The notes: generated by a model from the sequence alone, not told the origin. A stretch of DNA of 64,000 nucleotides from Muricea muricata (GCA_963855995.1 OY979720.1:17692139-17756138), one strand, 5' to 3'. Numbered from the stretch's first letter, positions 1 through 12,901 are shown. Numbers and translations are program-made.

Positions 1-429
1 ACCTGGAAGTGAATAAAGTAAGAACATTATACACAATATGGCAGGAAAAACGTTTGTAAACTTTAAATTTCTAAGATGATTTAATTTTTCAGTTGATCAT
101 GCAGAGCATACATTTACAGTTAAGGGCGGTTGTTAGTATAACGAACATATAGTAAGTTTTTTTTATGGAAAAGACTCGGTCTGAACGTCTCGAAAACTAT
201 AACTTCGCTATCTGAAGACTTGCAGTAACACGTTGCGTCTAAGAACGTTGCACCAACGGGCTGCAATAACAATTCGCAATGAAAATGGAGCAACAATCAA
301 ATTGTAACAAATCTTATTGCAAGATATGGTTGAAAGTCGCCCCGTGTAACATCGCGCTTTTAATATAACTTCTCATCAGTATTTTCCATTTTTTCTTAAT
401 AAAAAATTGTAGTAGTTTCGAATACATAC

Positions 430-2496
430 CTTTATTTCTTTGTCGTTTGCTGCATTTGTCGTACCATTCCCATTGCTCATTATAGACTCTGTTTAATTTA
501 GATTGGCGCGTTCTCTGTGTTTCTTTACTTGTTCGGCTTGAATATTTTTTTTGTTTATATATTGGCGTTGCTTCAGTTTTGCCTAGGGGAATTGGGGCAA
601 ATATCAATTATTAAGGCCGTAGTACATCCATATTATGTTGTCATGGGTGTTTTACCGTAAACTAAAACACTCGTATTTTCCCAACCTGATTCTCAGGGTC
701 TTCACCTCCGCTACCCGCGCTACGGCAAGACCCTGACACAGGCTGGTCACGCGGCACCCAAATTTTGTGTGCTTGACATTCGTACTTAGCAGGGGTAGGT
801 AAAACGCGTTATCACAAATATATTGTTAAAAAAAAAGGGAGACCGACGAAGTGGGAAGTCATCTGACTCTAAAACCGTATCTTTACTTTCTTTTGTGTTT
901 GCATCACGCTGTTGTAATCTAAAGGCCTGTTCAAACGAAGCCAACATCATGCAACATTGTTGGCCCAACATATCTAACAATAGACTCCTGTGATTACAAA
1001 TACACATAATAATCACTTCTCCTACCGTTTCTAATTTCCCGCTGTGGATCTTTCTGCCTTGATGGTCTACACAGATATTGCAAGACAATATTACAATTGA
1101 GATCACCATCCCCACAACCATGTTGATTGGTCCATTCAAGATTCAGTATCGTGGGCGCATCTTTAATGGCTCCACTCATAAAGTATTGCTGATAGAAAAC
1201 AATGAAAATAAAAATATTGTAAATTTATGAAAAATATACATACGAGTTTATTTTGTGAAACTCAAAGGTATACTATGTTTCCAAGCGTTCTTCAGCATTT
1301 TTGTAATATATGTCTTAACGCATGCTTCTGTATCGTACTGTTAAATACTTGTGTCTTCTTCAATATTTTATTTGCAACTTTTTCTTGTAATCTTTAAAAA
1401 TCATTAATATTTATGTCCAAGTCCTCAAGATAAGCCCTTGCAATTTTTGTAATGATATATGGTACATAAATGATAACCAAAATGAATTTTGACACATGAA
1501 AGTGATTTTTTTTTATCCCAAAGTCGTTCTGGCATAGCAAAACAATTAATATTTGAAGGACAATACTGTACACAGGCGCCAATACATACACGCAGAACAA
1601 TTGATATATAAAGAGCAATTTGAATGAAGACAATAAAACTTTAAGTAAGCTTACTGACATGTTCAAAAATTCATGTATAATTTATCATTTTACTTTAGTA
1701 AATATAATCTCAGACTCACGAAACACTTACCATATAATTCCAGTCTGTTGACTTTTTCTGATTTGCTTCTCCGACATTGTATCCGCCCTTTGCATTATTC
1801 TGGCAAAAATCGTTAGAGCATTTTCTAGAAATAATCTCCTTTGGGGCAAACAAGTATTCATGCAAAAATAACAACCTAATTTGAATTACCAGCCTTAACG
1901 ATTGTATTTTTGAAACAAAAATAGTCATTTATTATTTGGCGTTAGTTATTTATAGAAAACACTTTCTTTATATAGTTTAGTTTTTGATCATGGCATTCTG
2001 AAATAAACATGCAAGTATAGGGAATGGACATGTAGCAGGGCAATTCAATTGAAGTTTGTAAGTCCACGCATATCGCATTACGTATTTCATTCAGACTCAT
2101 TGCCATTATGGCAGCCGGTAAATTGCATTAATTTTTTGGCCAATAAGAGCGCTGAACAGGCTGGTGTCAGCCAGTAAACTGCATAATGATAGGGCAACAC
2201 TTTGCATGGCTCTACAGTCCGTTCGCAATAATCTGGTTTATATCGTGGTTTGGTGGCACCTTGGACTTTGTAATACAACAATGAAAACGGACATGAAATT
2301 CTAACCGCTCTGCCTACAAAGTCTATATGACTATGCATACCTGAGAGTCAAACACTCTTTTTGCATTTTTTCGATTTGCCCCAGCATTATTCAACCTGTC
2401 GTTTGAACCTCTTGGTACATGAAAATATACATCACATCTTATGTGATGTACAAAAACGCACACGCTCAAAAGACACCAAGGAATAAGACTTGCCAT
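430..2496 (-). CDS. DD3-3-like secreted protein, copy D (5' half only, cut by window edge)
   Basis: Exons in transcription order: 2341-2496, 1731-1799, 1026-1188, 430-582. All have GT/AG borders and compatible phases (0, 0, 1, 1), giving 180 codons plus one base; the next exon lies off the left edge. Exon 1 starts at ATG 2496-2494 and encodes a hydrophobic signal peptide ending near RCDVYFH, then the family's N-terminal PRGSND and VFDSQ motifs. Exon 2 gives [11 protein letters not shown]. Exon 3 carries EWTNQHGCG, a DLNC motif and LQYLC. Exon 4 carries QWEWYDKCSKRQRNKG. The same exon order, phases and motifs recur in copies A, B and C, so this is the fourth member of the array. At the mature N-terminus it has HVPRGSN where the other copies have HNPRGSN. 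The family name comes from recall of Dictyostelium DD3-3; molecular function is unknown to me. Confidence 0.85.
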
Positions 2497-4811
2497 ATTT
2501 CAGCTCTTTACTGAACGACCATCGAATCAGTCTGGCTCGTCTAGAACATGCGTCGTGTCATATAGGTGGTTCCTTTAATTTTATTTCCTCTGATATCATT
2601 ATTGCACGTTGTTTGAACTGGTTTGATAGTGTTTACCAATAGCGGTGAGATAAAGCCACACCAAATGCAGCTGAGTGTTGCATTGTGACAAATATCAAGC
2701 TAGTTTAATTAATAGGTTTTAATAACTCAATTATATTTAATTAAATGATATTTGCATACAAACCGCATTTACAGTAAAATTAGTATGCATGAATTTTGGA
2801 ATATGCACAAAGGACGTTTATCCAGAAAAAACGTTTGCTACATTTGAATTTGACGAAGAATTTACCATTCGGTACCACTGGGATAGCCATATTTGACGGT
2901 ATAAAAAACAACGGTATATTTTTACGATACGTGACGTAAATATGTGCTTATTTTTAGTTTTATGTATAAGTGCAGTTTAACCGTGGATTAATGCATAGTG
3001 CAAATTTCATAAACCTAGACCAAAAACTTCATGCAAAATATGTGTGAGTAAATTGTTAAGTACTTTAATCTGCCAGCATTGGTTTCTGGGCTGGCCTTGG
3101 GGTGAAGAAAATTCATAAAAAACCGGTAAAACAACTTTGGTAACTATTTGCTGGTCAAAAGCATCAATAAAATAAGTAAAATCACCACAAAATCTGTCAG
3201 CAGTTTTAGTCAAATAATAAAGCCCACATGTAGAGTCCACCTACAATGGCAAAATAAATGCTGCAAAAATAATAAATAAAATATAGGTGCCCTACAATTA
3301 AGTGGCAACCCCACTCTGTTTAAATTGCTTTGGCATCAAATGATTTTAAAAGGGCGAGGCCAGCTTCAAAAAATGGTATATTTTCCTAATTATATGATGG
3401 AAATTGCTTATCAAAATGACAGCAGTTTTGAGTGATACGCAGCTTCCTAACGTGAAATGGTTGGTTGACAGCAACAGTTGTTTTTGACATAATTTGAACG
3501 CCGTCGATAATTTAATATCGATCAATATCAGAAACGTCACAACTTAAAAAGTCGTGAAATTCAAGTAAACAGGACGAGAGTATTTCACGATAAACAATTA
3601 TTTTTGACCAAAAAGCGAAGATCAAAAAGAAAAAGCGATGCCTATGTAGTAAAATTATCAAATGTAAAAAACTATTATTACTGTCAGGCATCTTGCTTCG
3701 GGAGCTTGAGTATTACTCAAAACTGCAGCTGTCAAAGCTGAGTAATCAGGCAGATATTAAAAATGTTATTAATAACATAAGAAACAATTCTTATTGCTTT
3801 TCATGTTTAACCAGTTGCTTAATATCATACACATGTTGTTATGTCATAATTGAGGCAATTAAAAACAAAATTAACTTTCAAAGACATAGGATGTCCAATA
3901 AACCGGCAGTTATACAAATCCGTATACCATTGTTTAAAACTCAATGAATGCTAAACTTTTTACAACAACTCAACAAAAAACATACAAGCAAAACGTGCAT
4001 TAGTGCTTATGTTTTTAATAATTAAGGTATTTTTTAAATGTGCACTAAATTCAGGATCAAAATCCGTGGGTAATGAGCTTATATTCTCTACTATTAGCTA
4101 CGACTCATGATATCCTGAATATCAGTTCATTATTAGCACTGATGAAGAACCGAGCTAACGGATCAAAAGTTTTGTGATAGTAAATTCACGTGGTGTTTCC
4201 ACAAAATTATACTCAGATTTATATTCCCCATGCGAACATACAAGATGGGAACTTATTGTTATGGTATGGATTCTTTCACATGAGTCCTTATAGATAGGCC
4301 GCTTTCTTCTTCTAATGCATAACACGCCTTTAAACTCTCTAGTAGTTACTGTCACTCCTAATGACCCATTCATGTTGTAATATATTAGTAAGTAAGAGTT
4401 AGATACCGAGAACGGAGGTTCTTAGCTAGATATAACCCGAGAGGCGAGACCAAAGGGCTACGCTCCTGAGGGACGTATCTGGCTAAGTGCCGACGTTCGC
4501 GCTATCTAACTAACATAGTTCATATTCAGGATGTAACAGGATAAAAACAATACTGAATGGTAGGAAATAAGAACAACATGGGGTTTCAGTTTGGAATATT
4601 TGAATATATTAAAACTGTTCTACAGGGTGTCCCAAAAAACCCCAAAAACTATTGAACATGATCTGTTGTTAGAATTAACTGGTCCTGATTAATCAGAGAC
4701 ACGAGATTAGTGATTTTGGTCAGAATTTAAATTCTGAGAGTTTTGTGTGAAATTAAATTAGAATTTATTTTATTTTATTTTGTTATAGTGGCGAAAGGTG
4801 GCTAATTAAAT

Positions 4812-4874
4812 ATTCAAGGTATCTAACTCCATAGTGACCCTTTTTACAGGTCACTATGAAGTTTGATACCCTGA
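4812..4874. repeat. Imperfect hairpin (foldback)
   Basis: Arms of about 27 bp, from TTCAAGGTATC to TAGTGACC and back, are separated by a few bases and pair with about three mismatches. It could be the core of a small foldback element or a transcript hairpin. I saw no flanking target duplication. Confidence 0.55.
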
Positions 4875-6196
4875 ATTTTTTATTAGCTATTCAATTCTAT
4901 TCATGAACCCCACTTTTCCCCGGAGAGATATCAGATCCCAACCCTTGCTTTAAGAGTCTATGCCATATAAAAGCCTATTGAAAACAAAGGAAACCGACTG
5001 AAATATGAACTAACACGTACGAGTGCGCACGTGAGACGGCTGTTTATATAAATAACCTTAGGAGGGCAATGTATACAACTGCGTTGTAGTTGTTTGAGAA
5101 ATCTCCGTTGTAAACTACAGATGGAAATATCAATATCCTAATGTAAAATATTTTCTAAACTGACAGCGCGCAGAATTGTCGAAAGCATTCAGTTTAACAC
5201 TTCTGGTACATCTAGCATTAGAATTATTTTGAAATCCATTCTATACTTACTATCACGGAAGGGCACTTCAAAAATAAGTTACGAAATAATGTACGAAATA
5301 AGTTAATATTCAGATAAACTATATCCTGTCGCTCGGCCCGCAATAATAGTGGGATTTGTCGATAAAGTTAATCTGTGACGTCATTTGTGCATCGTGCTAC
5401 TGCACGTGTACGAACATACGTTCAATTGCCAACAAAAGTAACATTTATTACACGTGTTTACATGAGCTGGAATTATCTTATACCCTGACGGACATCATAT
5501 TGTTTACAACATCAAGTTTCATAATATGCATCGATATTTGCATGCTTTGCGTGTTGTGATAAAGCTTTACACGTGCACGATAAAATATTCTATGGCGAGA
5601 GACGAACAATGTGCCATGATTTAGACTATCAAAACCACCTTTTAAAAGCAATCGATTTCGAAAGAAATTGCTGATACAAAACACGATATTCGCCCAAGCT
5701 TGCTTCTCCTGGAAACAAGATCTTCTGGACAGCAGTTTAGATTCTTCCATTTATTTATGTTCATACGGACTTCAAATAGGAACCCACTGCTGTATACTTC
5801 GGAACGTCCCTCTTAATTAACACATTTCAATAACGAGACTTATTACTGTAGATGTTTAATAGCATTTCATGGCAGTTTTCTTTTACTTTTTCCTTAACAA
5901 TGTTACGTCAAGACCAAAATGGGCAAAAAACTATCGCTCGGAACTTAAGAGTTTCTTGGAAATATCACGTGTCATTAAGTGTACATTACAGTACAACATC
6001 ACATGTCAAACATCTGAAATACATCTGCGTGAATATGCGACACGCAGACAATTTTCAAGTGGGCAGCAATTTGTGCGGAGCCTTATACCCTCAGGAAATA
6101 GACCTCCGGCAGTTTCTGAAACTGTTTATAGTTATTGTCCGAAATTAGCGCAATGGAATTCCAAAACAGCGATCACTGGATAAAACAAATGAGTTA

Positions 6197-6240
6197 CACG
6201 TGAGGATCACCTGCATTTTGAAGGTGGTCACGCACACGTG
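6197..6240. promoter_or_regulatory. Cluster of three E-boxes upstream of the bHLH gene
   Basis: CACGTG lies at 6197-6202, CACCTG at 6208-6213 and CACGTG at 6235-6240, about 120-160 bp before the bHLH start codon. E-boxes (CANNTG) are the binding sites of bHLH dimers, and CACCTG (CAGGTG on the other strand) is of the type achaete-scute proteins prefer. Autoregulation or regulation by another bHLH factor is an inference. Confidence 0.45.
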
Positions 6241-6358
6241 GACCCCATGCGCGACTCTGATTGCGCCCTAGTGTACTTCCGCGTGAGGACTACTTAAGCT
6301 TCACGAAACTGTTTGGAGCCAGAGTAGTCCGAAAACCGTTCCAACTACAAAAATCACT

Positions 6359-9300
6359 ATGAAAACTAAAACAGCACAGAAAAGGGGCAAGCAAACTACT
6401 AATCGCCTTGCGGCAAATAAATGCGAGCGAAAACGCGTCAAAAAACTTAATGAAGCGTTCGAAATTCTGAAGAAGCATGTTCAATCTCATAATCCAGCTA
6501 TTGAAATGCGCACGAAACACGATGTTCTGAAATCCGCTACTGATTACATACAAATTTTGCAAAAAATCGCAGCGCAAAGCGAGGCAGTAGTGAACCTTTT
6601 GAGAGCACCGCCACTGGAAACGGAATCGATTGATTCGATTCAATTGATTGATTCGAAAACAGAGCGGAATGAAATGGATAGCCCGAAGCTATCTATTGAA
6701 TGGAATCGATTGACTGATTCGAACACAGAATGGAGTGAAATGGAAAGCCCGAGGCCATCGATTGATTGGAATAGATTGACTGACTCGAACACAGAATGGA
6801 ATGAAATGGAAAGCCCGGGGGCACTGAATGAACCGTTTCCAGCAGAATTAGAGAGATGCTTGCCTTCATTTCAGCAACAAGAGTCGTTGATGGTAAGCTT
6901 AGATGTTTTACGAGATTAAAGCTTGCTTCAACCAAGGTAATGTTTTCATGTCAGGAAATACATCAGTCCCCATGTTCCTACTTACGGGGGGAGGGTCTAC
7001 CTTAAATTATATGGGTACAATTTACAGGCTATTATGGGAACACTTTGCAAAATACCTATAGCAAACTATATATCTACTGAAAGCTAATAAAATGAAGATT
7101 CTAAAAAAATATACTTTGCATGGCAAAAATGCGTTGCCAGTGGCAACAAACCACTTAAAGTGGCAACATGCTGTTTTTTAATAGACTTCAGTTGAGAAAA
7201 AATATCTTGTTACAGATAAGTTCAAAACAATACATTTTTTGATATTTAGCATATAATAGAGTATTCTTAGGGAAGAATTGAGGAATTTTTAATATTTCAA
7301 AAATTTAGGCATTTGCGGCCTTTTGAAAAAGGCCTACAAACTATGATGGGGATTTTTAACAATATCTGCTGCTAAAGATGGAATATGAAAAAATCCTCAA
7401 TTCATCCCCTAATATGCAATGAGACACACATGTCCTGAAAATTTGGTGACAAATGACTAAATCCTTTCCGAGATATTCTTTCTCAAAGCATAAAATGGCT
7501 GAACTCGAGAAATTGAGCTGTAAAGTTAGCGTTACTAGAACTGACACTAAACAAGGAGATATTTCTACGGAAACCTAACATCTATGTGTCACAAAAGTTC
7601 CCTAGGAGGAACCAGACTCATATGTGGTGTCTTAGCTTCTCTTAGAGCTTCTTCTCGTCAAGCATGAGGCATCGGCAGTGTTTGACGCTTTTTTCCTTTC
7701 CAGATTCTTCTCTAGAACTGTCTTACAGATGTTTTGACCAATAAGTAGCATTTTCCCATCACACTCATCCTCTAGGACTGCCATATAGTAGCTAATTACT
7801 TATAACAGGTATATTTTGTCAAAAACATGATATCATCATATTGTTTGAAAGTGCAGCCACTCCCAAACAACCGCACCCAAGTTTTACTGCGGTGTCAACA
7901 AATTACCAATTTACATTGTTGGGTACACACTTTGTATAGAACTCTTGCCAGATGTAGTCATGTTAATATTTTCACAGGAGCTACACAATGAAAATCCCTG
8001 CTTTTCTTCTTAAACATTCAAGTGGCCTAAACAATATTAAAGTATGAAGTCAAACACAAATGTCGAACAACATGGATTGTGTTATTTGCGCATGCATTGT
8101 GTACCTATGTAAATAATACCATACATTTCACACTAAATATACAGAATGTAAGTTGCTGAAATATAAACTAGGAAAAAATAAAACGATTTAAAATATTCAG
8201 AAAGAAATAGGCAAGAAGCTTACCATCTTTTATACATTTGTCAAAACAGATGAAATTCGTTGCATGTCAACAAATCTGGACTCCTGTATCGCTGAATTGA
8301 CATCTTTAGTTCAATTTGGTATACTCTGGGCTTCGTTGTGGGCTAATTTTCTTTTTGACGCGTTCAGTGGTACAGTTTCAGAAGAACAATGACCATTTTC
8401 CTTGATGATTGTACATCAATATGGCTGACATTTTCGCTCTGGTTTTGGAAAATTTATGCGTCCTCACATGATCCTTTTTAAACACCAAACAGCGATATAT
8501 TTCCTTCATCTACTGATACATAATTCTCTTTCGTTTTCCTGCGATTTTTCCATCATTTATTGGTTGAGGGAACGACAAAATTGCCTCTCTAAGTTTTGTG
8601 TTAGAAATTTTGAACTGCTGAAAAAGCCCAAACTGCCGAAAAAGCCCAAATCAAGCTAAAACTTTTTTCCCAACCTAGGACAAGGGGTAAGGCATTCATT
8701 AAGTCAAAAAAAGAAATTTTCAAAAATCTTAAGTTTATTAGGTAGACCCTCCCCTTACGGCAAGAGGGTGGGGTAGACAGAGTAATTAACCCCGAAAACT
8801 CATTAAGAGCACTATTTGTAACACTAACTAACCATGGCGAAAAAGATAGCAGCACGTGCATTTTACCAGAATGCACAACGATCATCGAGCAAAAACGACT
8901 GAAAAAAAGCGAAGAAAAACACCTAAGGACATAAAAGTTTAACAAAACAAAGAGAATAACTTCTTCTCTTATACATCTCCTTCAGCAAACGTCAATTTGC
9001 TTTTTGAAACTTTTCTTTTTGATTTCCGACCGCAATGCATGCAGACAAAATGTACATCGCTACGGTCAGTTACTGAAGGTGATGATCTATGATGTCACCA
9101 GGTCAACGACGTCTTCAAAAATTTTAACACAAGAATTAGTTCTTGCACTTACCGAAATGTTGAATCTGCATTCGAATTTAAGAACTGCCCAGATCAGCGA
9201 AAACAAAGCGAAATCAGTCTCCAAAACAGAAGAAATGGCTTTTCTGTCGTAACATCGCTCAAGCGACGCGAAATTCTTGATTTGAGGCCATTGCCCTTAG

Positions 9301-10069
9301 CTCTATAAAACATGATTAATTTACAAGCTGTTGCAGACAGTTTTAACATTCATCAAGAGCTTATTTCAATGGACACACAGCCAAAACGCGCAGCAAGTTT
9401 TTTGTAACAAGTCTGTGAACATCCTGCAACAAGTGCAGAATGCGCTGGCACAACTTGTTGATGATAAGTCTGTTGCAAGTTGTCAACAGGCTTGTTGTAA
9501 GTTGATTGCCAACACTAGCTATCCACAGGCTTGATGGAAGTTATTCAATTCCAACTAGTTCTAACAAGTTTTGAATCGACTCGATTTTAACAGACTCGTT
9601 GAGACTTGATGAAATTGACAAGTTTGTTGCAACTTGTTGACAAGTTGCACAAAGCAGTAAAATTGACAACTTGGGACAAGTTTTTGGTGTTTTCACCTGT
9701 GTATTTGTATAACATAACTTTACATTTCACGACATTTTCTGTGCATTCTAGGAAAGGACCTCACCTACGTTGAGTGATAGTGTGATTTTTGAGGGGTTTG
9801 ACTTTACCGATGAACAGAACTTAACAGGACCATACCGTACATGGTGGGATGGTCAACCAATATTTCGTCAAGTACAATTTCCGGAACACAACCATAAGAT
9901 AACCCAAAACATACAACTTCAATCCTGCTCATTTGCAGAGTCCCAGGAATTACTACTGCCTTACTGGCTCAATCAGGATAACCATATTCCGGAAGAACGT
10001 ATTGTATTTAATGAACTGACCGTATTTGATAGCGATGAAGACGAATTGATTGCATGGTTATATTCGTAA
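6359..10069 (+). CDS. bHLH transcription factor, achaete-scute-like (two exons, 283 aa)
   Basis: Exon 1 is 6359-6892 and ends TTGATG|gtaagc; exon 2 is 9752-10069 after ttctag. Both junctions are phase 0 and the protein ends at TAA. Residues 16-70 form a basic helix-loop-helix: basic region NKCERKRV, helix 1 NEAFEILKKHV, a short loop, and helix 2 starting KHDVLKSATDYIQILQKI. Glu23, Arg24 and Arg26, which normally contact the E-box, are present, but the usual Arg of the RER triplet is Cys22. Residues about 100-165 hold two and a half copies of a 22-residue repeat (DSNTEW.EMESP....WNRLT). Exon 2 is acidic and aromatic and ends DEDELIAWLYS, reminiscent of the C-terminal ELLDF..W motif of vertebrate achaete-scute proteins. 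It likely acts in the nucleus as a dimer with an E protein. The 2.86-kb intron holds repeats only. ASC-like assignment is moderate; bHLH identity is firm. Confidence 0.85.
9320..9680. repeat. Low-complexity block rich in CAAGTTGT/ACAACTTG words
   Basis: Many overlapping direct and inverted copies of AACTTGTTG, TGCAAGTTG and CAACAAGT occur here, in the intron of the bHLH gene just before exon 2. It can fold on itself in many ways. The short plus-strand ORFs in it (near 9004 and 9331) have no recognisable domain and are probably chance. Confidence 0.5.
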
Positions 10070-10218
10070 ACCTGTATACGAATATGCAAGACTAAATTTC
10101 TTTATACAATTGCTTTTTAAAACATTCAATAATCTGACTCTTAGAGGACGCTGTTATGTACTAATCGTCCAGCAATATTCTATTCAACAAAGCGTAAAAT
10201 AAGAGCTTTAATTCAACC

Positions 10219-10224
10219 AATAAA
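10219..10224 (+). promoter_or_regulatory. Poly(A) signal candidate of the bHLH gene
   Basis: This is the first AATAAA on the plus strand downstream of the bHLH stop codon, 150 bp after it. Confidence 0.5.
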
Positions 10225-10679
10225 TACTCAGGTTGTGATAAGCACTGGATCTGTTTAATTAAATAATTTGTTTGAATTTTTAAAATCTACATTTGTATAT
10301 TCCCTTAATAGCTCATATTAAATTGGATAATAAACTGAAGACAATATATATGTAAGCTTAATAGAGCGTGTTAATAAAATAGACACCACAGTATGTGACC
10401 AGAGAGAACAACGTCTCAAGATTGTAAATTCCTTGCAGTAAAAAAATGCTTTTTTTGTGCTTGAATAAATTGTATTTGTGTATTTTCGCATTGTTTCTAC
10501 AGCATGATGTGTTCTACGTAATCCACCGGAAGTGCAATGACAATATCAATTAAGGTGTCTCTCTACTACCCGCTCAGCCTGCCACATATACATGTATATA
10601 TTATATACAGAACACTAGAATATTCATCGCTACATGATTGCTGGAGTGGTATATGACCGTATTCTAAAGTATTAGTTAT

Positions 10680-10806
10680 TCAATAAACAATTACTGAATG
10701 AGGTCGAGCAGGATATGAGGAATTATTAAGGCAGAGGTTTGTGTTATCGAGGCCTAAATAACTTCTCATATCCTGCGAGAACCGAATTCAGTAATTGTTT
10801 TATTAT
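10680..10806. mobile_element. Foldback MITE-like element
   Basis: The outer arms (TAAACAATTACTGAAT on the left, TTCAGTAATTGTTTTA on the right) are inverted, and inner arms at 10708-10719 and 10765-10776 (GCAGGATATGAG / CTCATATCCTGC) are perfectly inverted. A related, better-preserved palindrome lies at 35187-35332 and shares the GAGCAGGATAT core. It is non-coding. No clear target duplication was seen. Confidence 0.6.
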
Positions 10807-11320
10807 TTTTGAAAATATTTTAATTCAACTCAGTTTAAACGCTTGCTTTGTAAGTAAGAAGACGCAAGCTGCTAATAATGGAACAGCATGAAATTGTTCG
10901 AAAACTTTAATAAGCCAATCAGCGCGAAAAATATTCTTAAAACAATTGTCAGATTACAAGGTCAGTCAATATACGACGAAGTGAGCCATGATGTCGTATA
11001 TTTGTTTTCAATCCCAAATTTGGGAAACTACAAAGCGGGTATGACAATTTCACCTTTAGCTCTCAACCAATCAAAACTCCAAAAATATTTTCAATAAATA
11101 ATATGCTAATTATATAATACCCCGTTAAACTCAGACCGTTTAATTGGTCGATGATTGACACGAAGTACTAAATAAAAAGTCCGATTTGCCAAGAGCGCAC
11201 TGGAAAACACATAATACTCCTGTCTTTCATCTCATGAAAATGTTCTTACCACTGCGCGAGTAAAAACATCCATTATTTGTATAATATTTGAATAACTGCA
11301 TGATTTTTAAAACTGCTTAC

Positions 11321-11503
11321 GTTTTTTTCAGCATTGACACTATAATGGATCTGTATACCACGCCCTCTACGTATTGTTATATTTTCGAAAGGATTACAAT
11401 CATTTGTGCAACGTTTAGGATCGTTTAACCTCCCTTCTTCTGGCTTTAAAAACGAGAAGTTAAACTGTCCAAAACGTTGCACAAAAACGTTTGAAAATAT
11501 TTC
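11321..11503 (-). CDS. Isolated exon-like segment, unrecognised
   Basis: A 183-bp open stretch on the minus strand is bounded by a good acceptor (TTTATTTACTAG) and a good donor (gtaagcag), phase 0 at both ends, 61 codons. It encodes a polar, cysteine-containing peptide with NDPKRCTNDCNPFENI and TIRRGRGIQI. I know no family for it and found no partner exon, so it could be an exon of an unseen gene, a relic, or chance. Codon content looks more protein-like than the surrounding AT-rich ORFs. Confidence 0.25.
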
Positions 11504-12895
11504 CTAGTAAATAAAATCTTAATTGAAATTTTCACCTTTTAATGAATATGAGCGAATGAAAAGATTAACAAGAGACACATGCAGGGTATTGGGGATTTAA
11601 CATAGTTGTAAAATTTAATATATTTTAAGGCGAAATGCAATATATTATTTCAGAAAGAAAACTTCAACCTCACAGTCATTTTGATCGCTAAGTTAGAGGA
11701 ACTAACGTCGTTTATGTAATTCCATCAACTTAGATTATGTCATGAAACATCATGAAAATGGCGTATCTCTCTAGGAATAAATCTTAAATATGTCAAATCA
11801 CAAATAAATTATGTCAAATGACCAAAGGATTTATGTGTGCTTTATTATTTACTCGTTGATATCTGTCGGAGTTCACAAAAGAGGTCAGATCACAGCATAA
11901 ATTTATTGAAAAAGAAGTTGCAATGCGCACTTTTTAGCACATTGACTTGTAATATCTCAGTAGACACTTTCTGAGGCGAAACAATACCTGGAAATCGAGA
12001 CAAGATATAAAAGCTATATTGAAGAGAAGCAGCTTTGATGTTCATGGAGTAAATTCGAGTTATGTCTGTAAGGTTTTGCGAGCAGAAAATGGTAATAAAA
12101 CTATTAATATAATCAACATATTGGAAGTTAATTTCTGCCATTTTCCCTAAAGCTTATCCCAGAAATATGCTGATCTCAAAGTGTTAGAAGAGTTTCCCAT
12201 GCAACAAAAAAAGCAGACGTTCTTGCACAAAACGTGATTTTGATTATATCATTTGAATTACATGTGCATGACAACTTGTGTGCGAAAATTTAAAAAAAAC
12301 AGTGAAAGGATAACAGTGCCACTGAACAAAAAAATACAGGCCTGGAAATTTACAGTGCCGTTTGGTGGTCGCCACAGTTTCGAGTGTCGTTAGTGGTATT
12401 AGTTACTACCATTGAACTATAAGTAAACTGGAACGACAAGTAAGGGGGGAGGGTGAATTGAAACCAATATATTTGATTGAAATATATTTGGAGAAATACT
12501 GAGCGTCAAAAATTGGGTCGCATATTAAATAAAAGCTGTTAAAGAGTTGTATTTGATGCAAAAATTTTCAGACTTCAGGCAAACGAAAAACAACTTAAAC
12601 TCTGAAGGAAGGAAATTTTGCTGTATTTTGCAAAATTGCAGTTGTCTTCGTAATTTTTAGGCATTTTTTGTCTAAAGTCTTGAATTTCTTATATTAAATG
12701 CAGCTTTTTAATAGCTTAAATTTGACATGCGGTCCGGTCTTTGGCGTTAAGTATTTCCTCTCAAACCTGAGAAAAACTAACTTAGCTTTACCCCATTTAC
12801 TGAACTTCTGTATTGAGTTGGCGTTCCAGTTGTACTACAGTTCAATGGTTAATACCTACCAACAAAGGGCAATCGCTTGTAACGTCGAATTCTGC

Positions 12896-12901
12896 TTTAT
12901 T
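12896..12901 (-). promoter_or_regulatory. Poly(A) signal candidate of copy C
   Basis: AATAAA on the minus strand, 167 bp after the copy C stop. Copies A and B have AATAAA at similar distances (185 and 145 bp), which supports the three 3' ends. Confidence 0.5.

Larger units (their letters stand above)
2497..6358. other. Intergenic gap between copy D and the bHLH gene
   Basis: The two flanking genes are transcribed away from each other, so this 3.9 kb must hold both promoters. I see a hairpin at 4812-4874 and an E-box cluster at 6197-6240. Short ORFs here (for example at 3007-3240, 4155-4373 and 5852-6183) show no family motif, and I do not call them genes. Confidence 0.6.

Noticed and set aside
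3007-3240. 77-codon minus-strand ORF with a protein-like composition
   Set aside because: No recognisable motif and no plausible splice link to copy D.
5852-6183. Two overlapping plus-strand ORFs upstream of the bHLH gene
   Set aside because: No motif, no splice partner, and mutually incompatible frames.
6290-6935. Minus-strand ORFs opposite the bHLH exon
   Set aside because: Shadows of the bHLH coding sequence, without domain content.
6983-8760. Inverted GGGGAGGGTCTACCT words in the bHLH intron as ends of a 1.8-kb transposon
   Set aside because: Only about 15 bp match and no transposase remnant lies between; chance or unrelated repeats are as likely.
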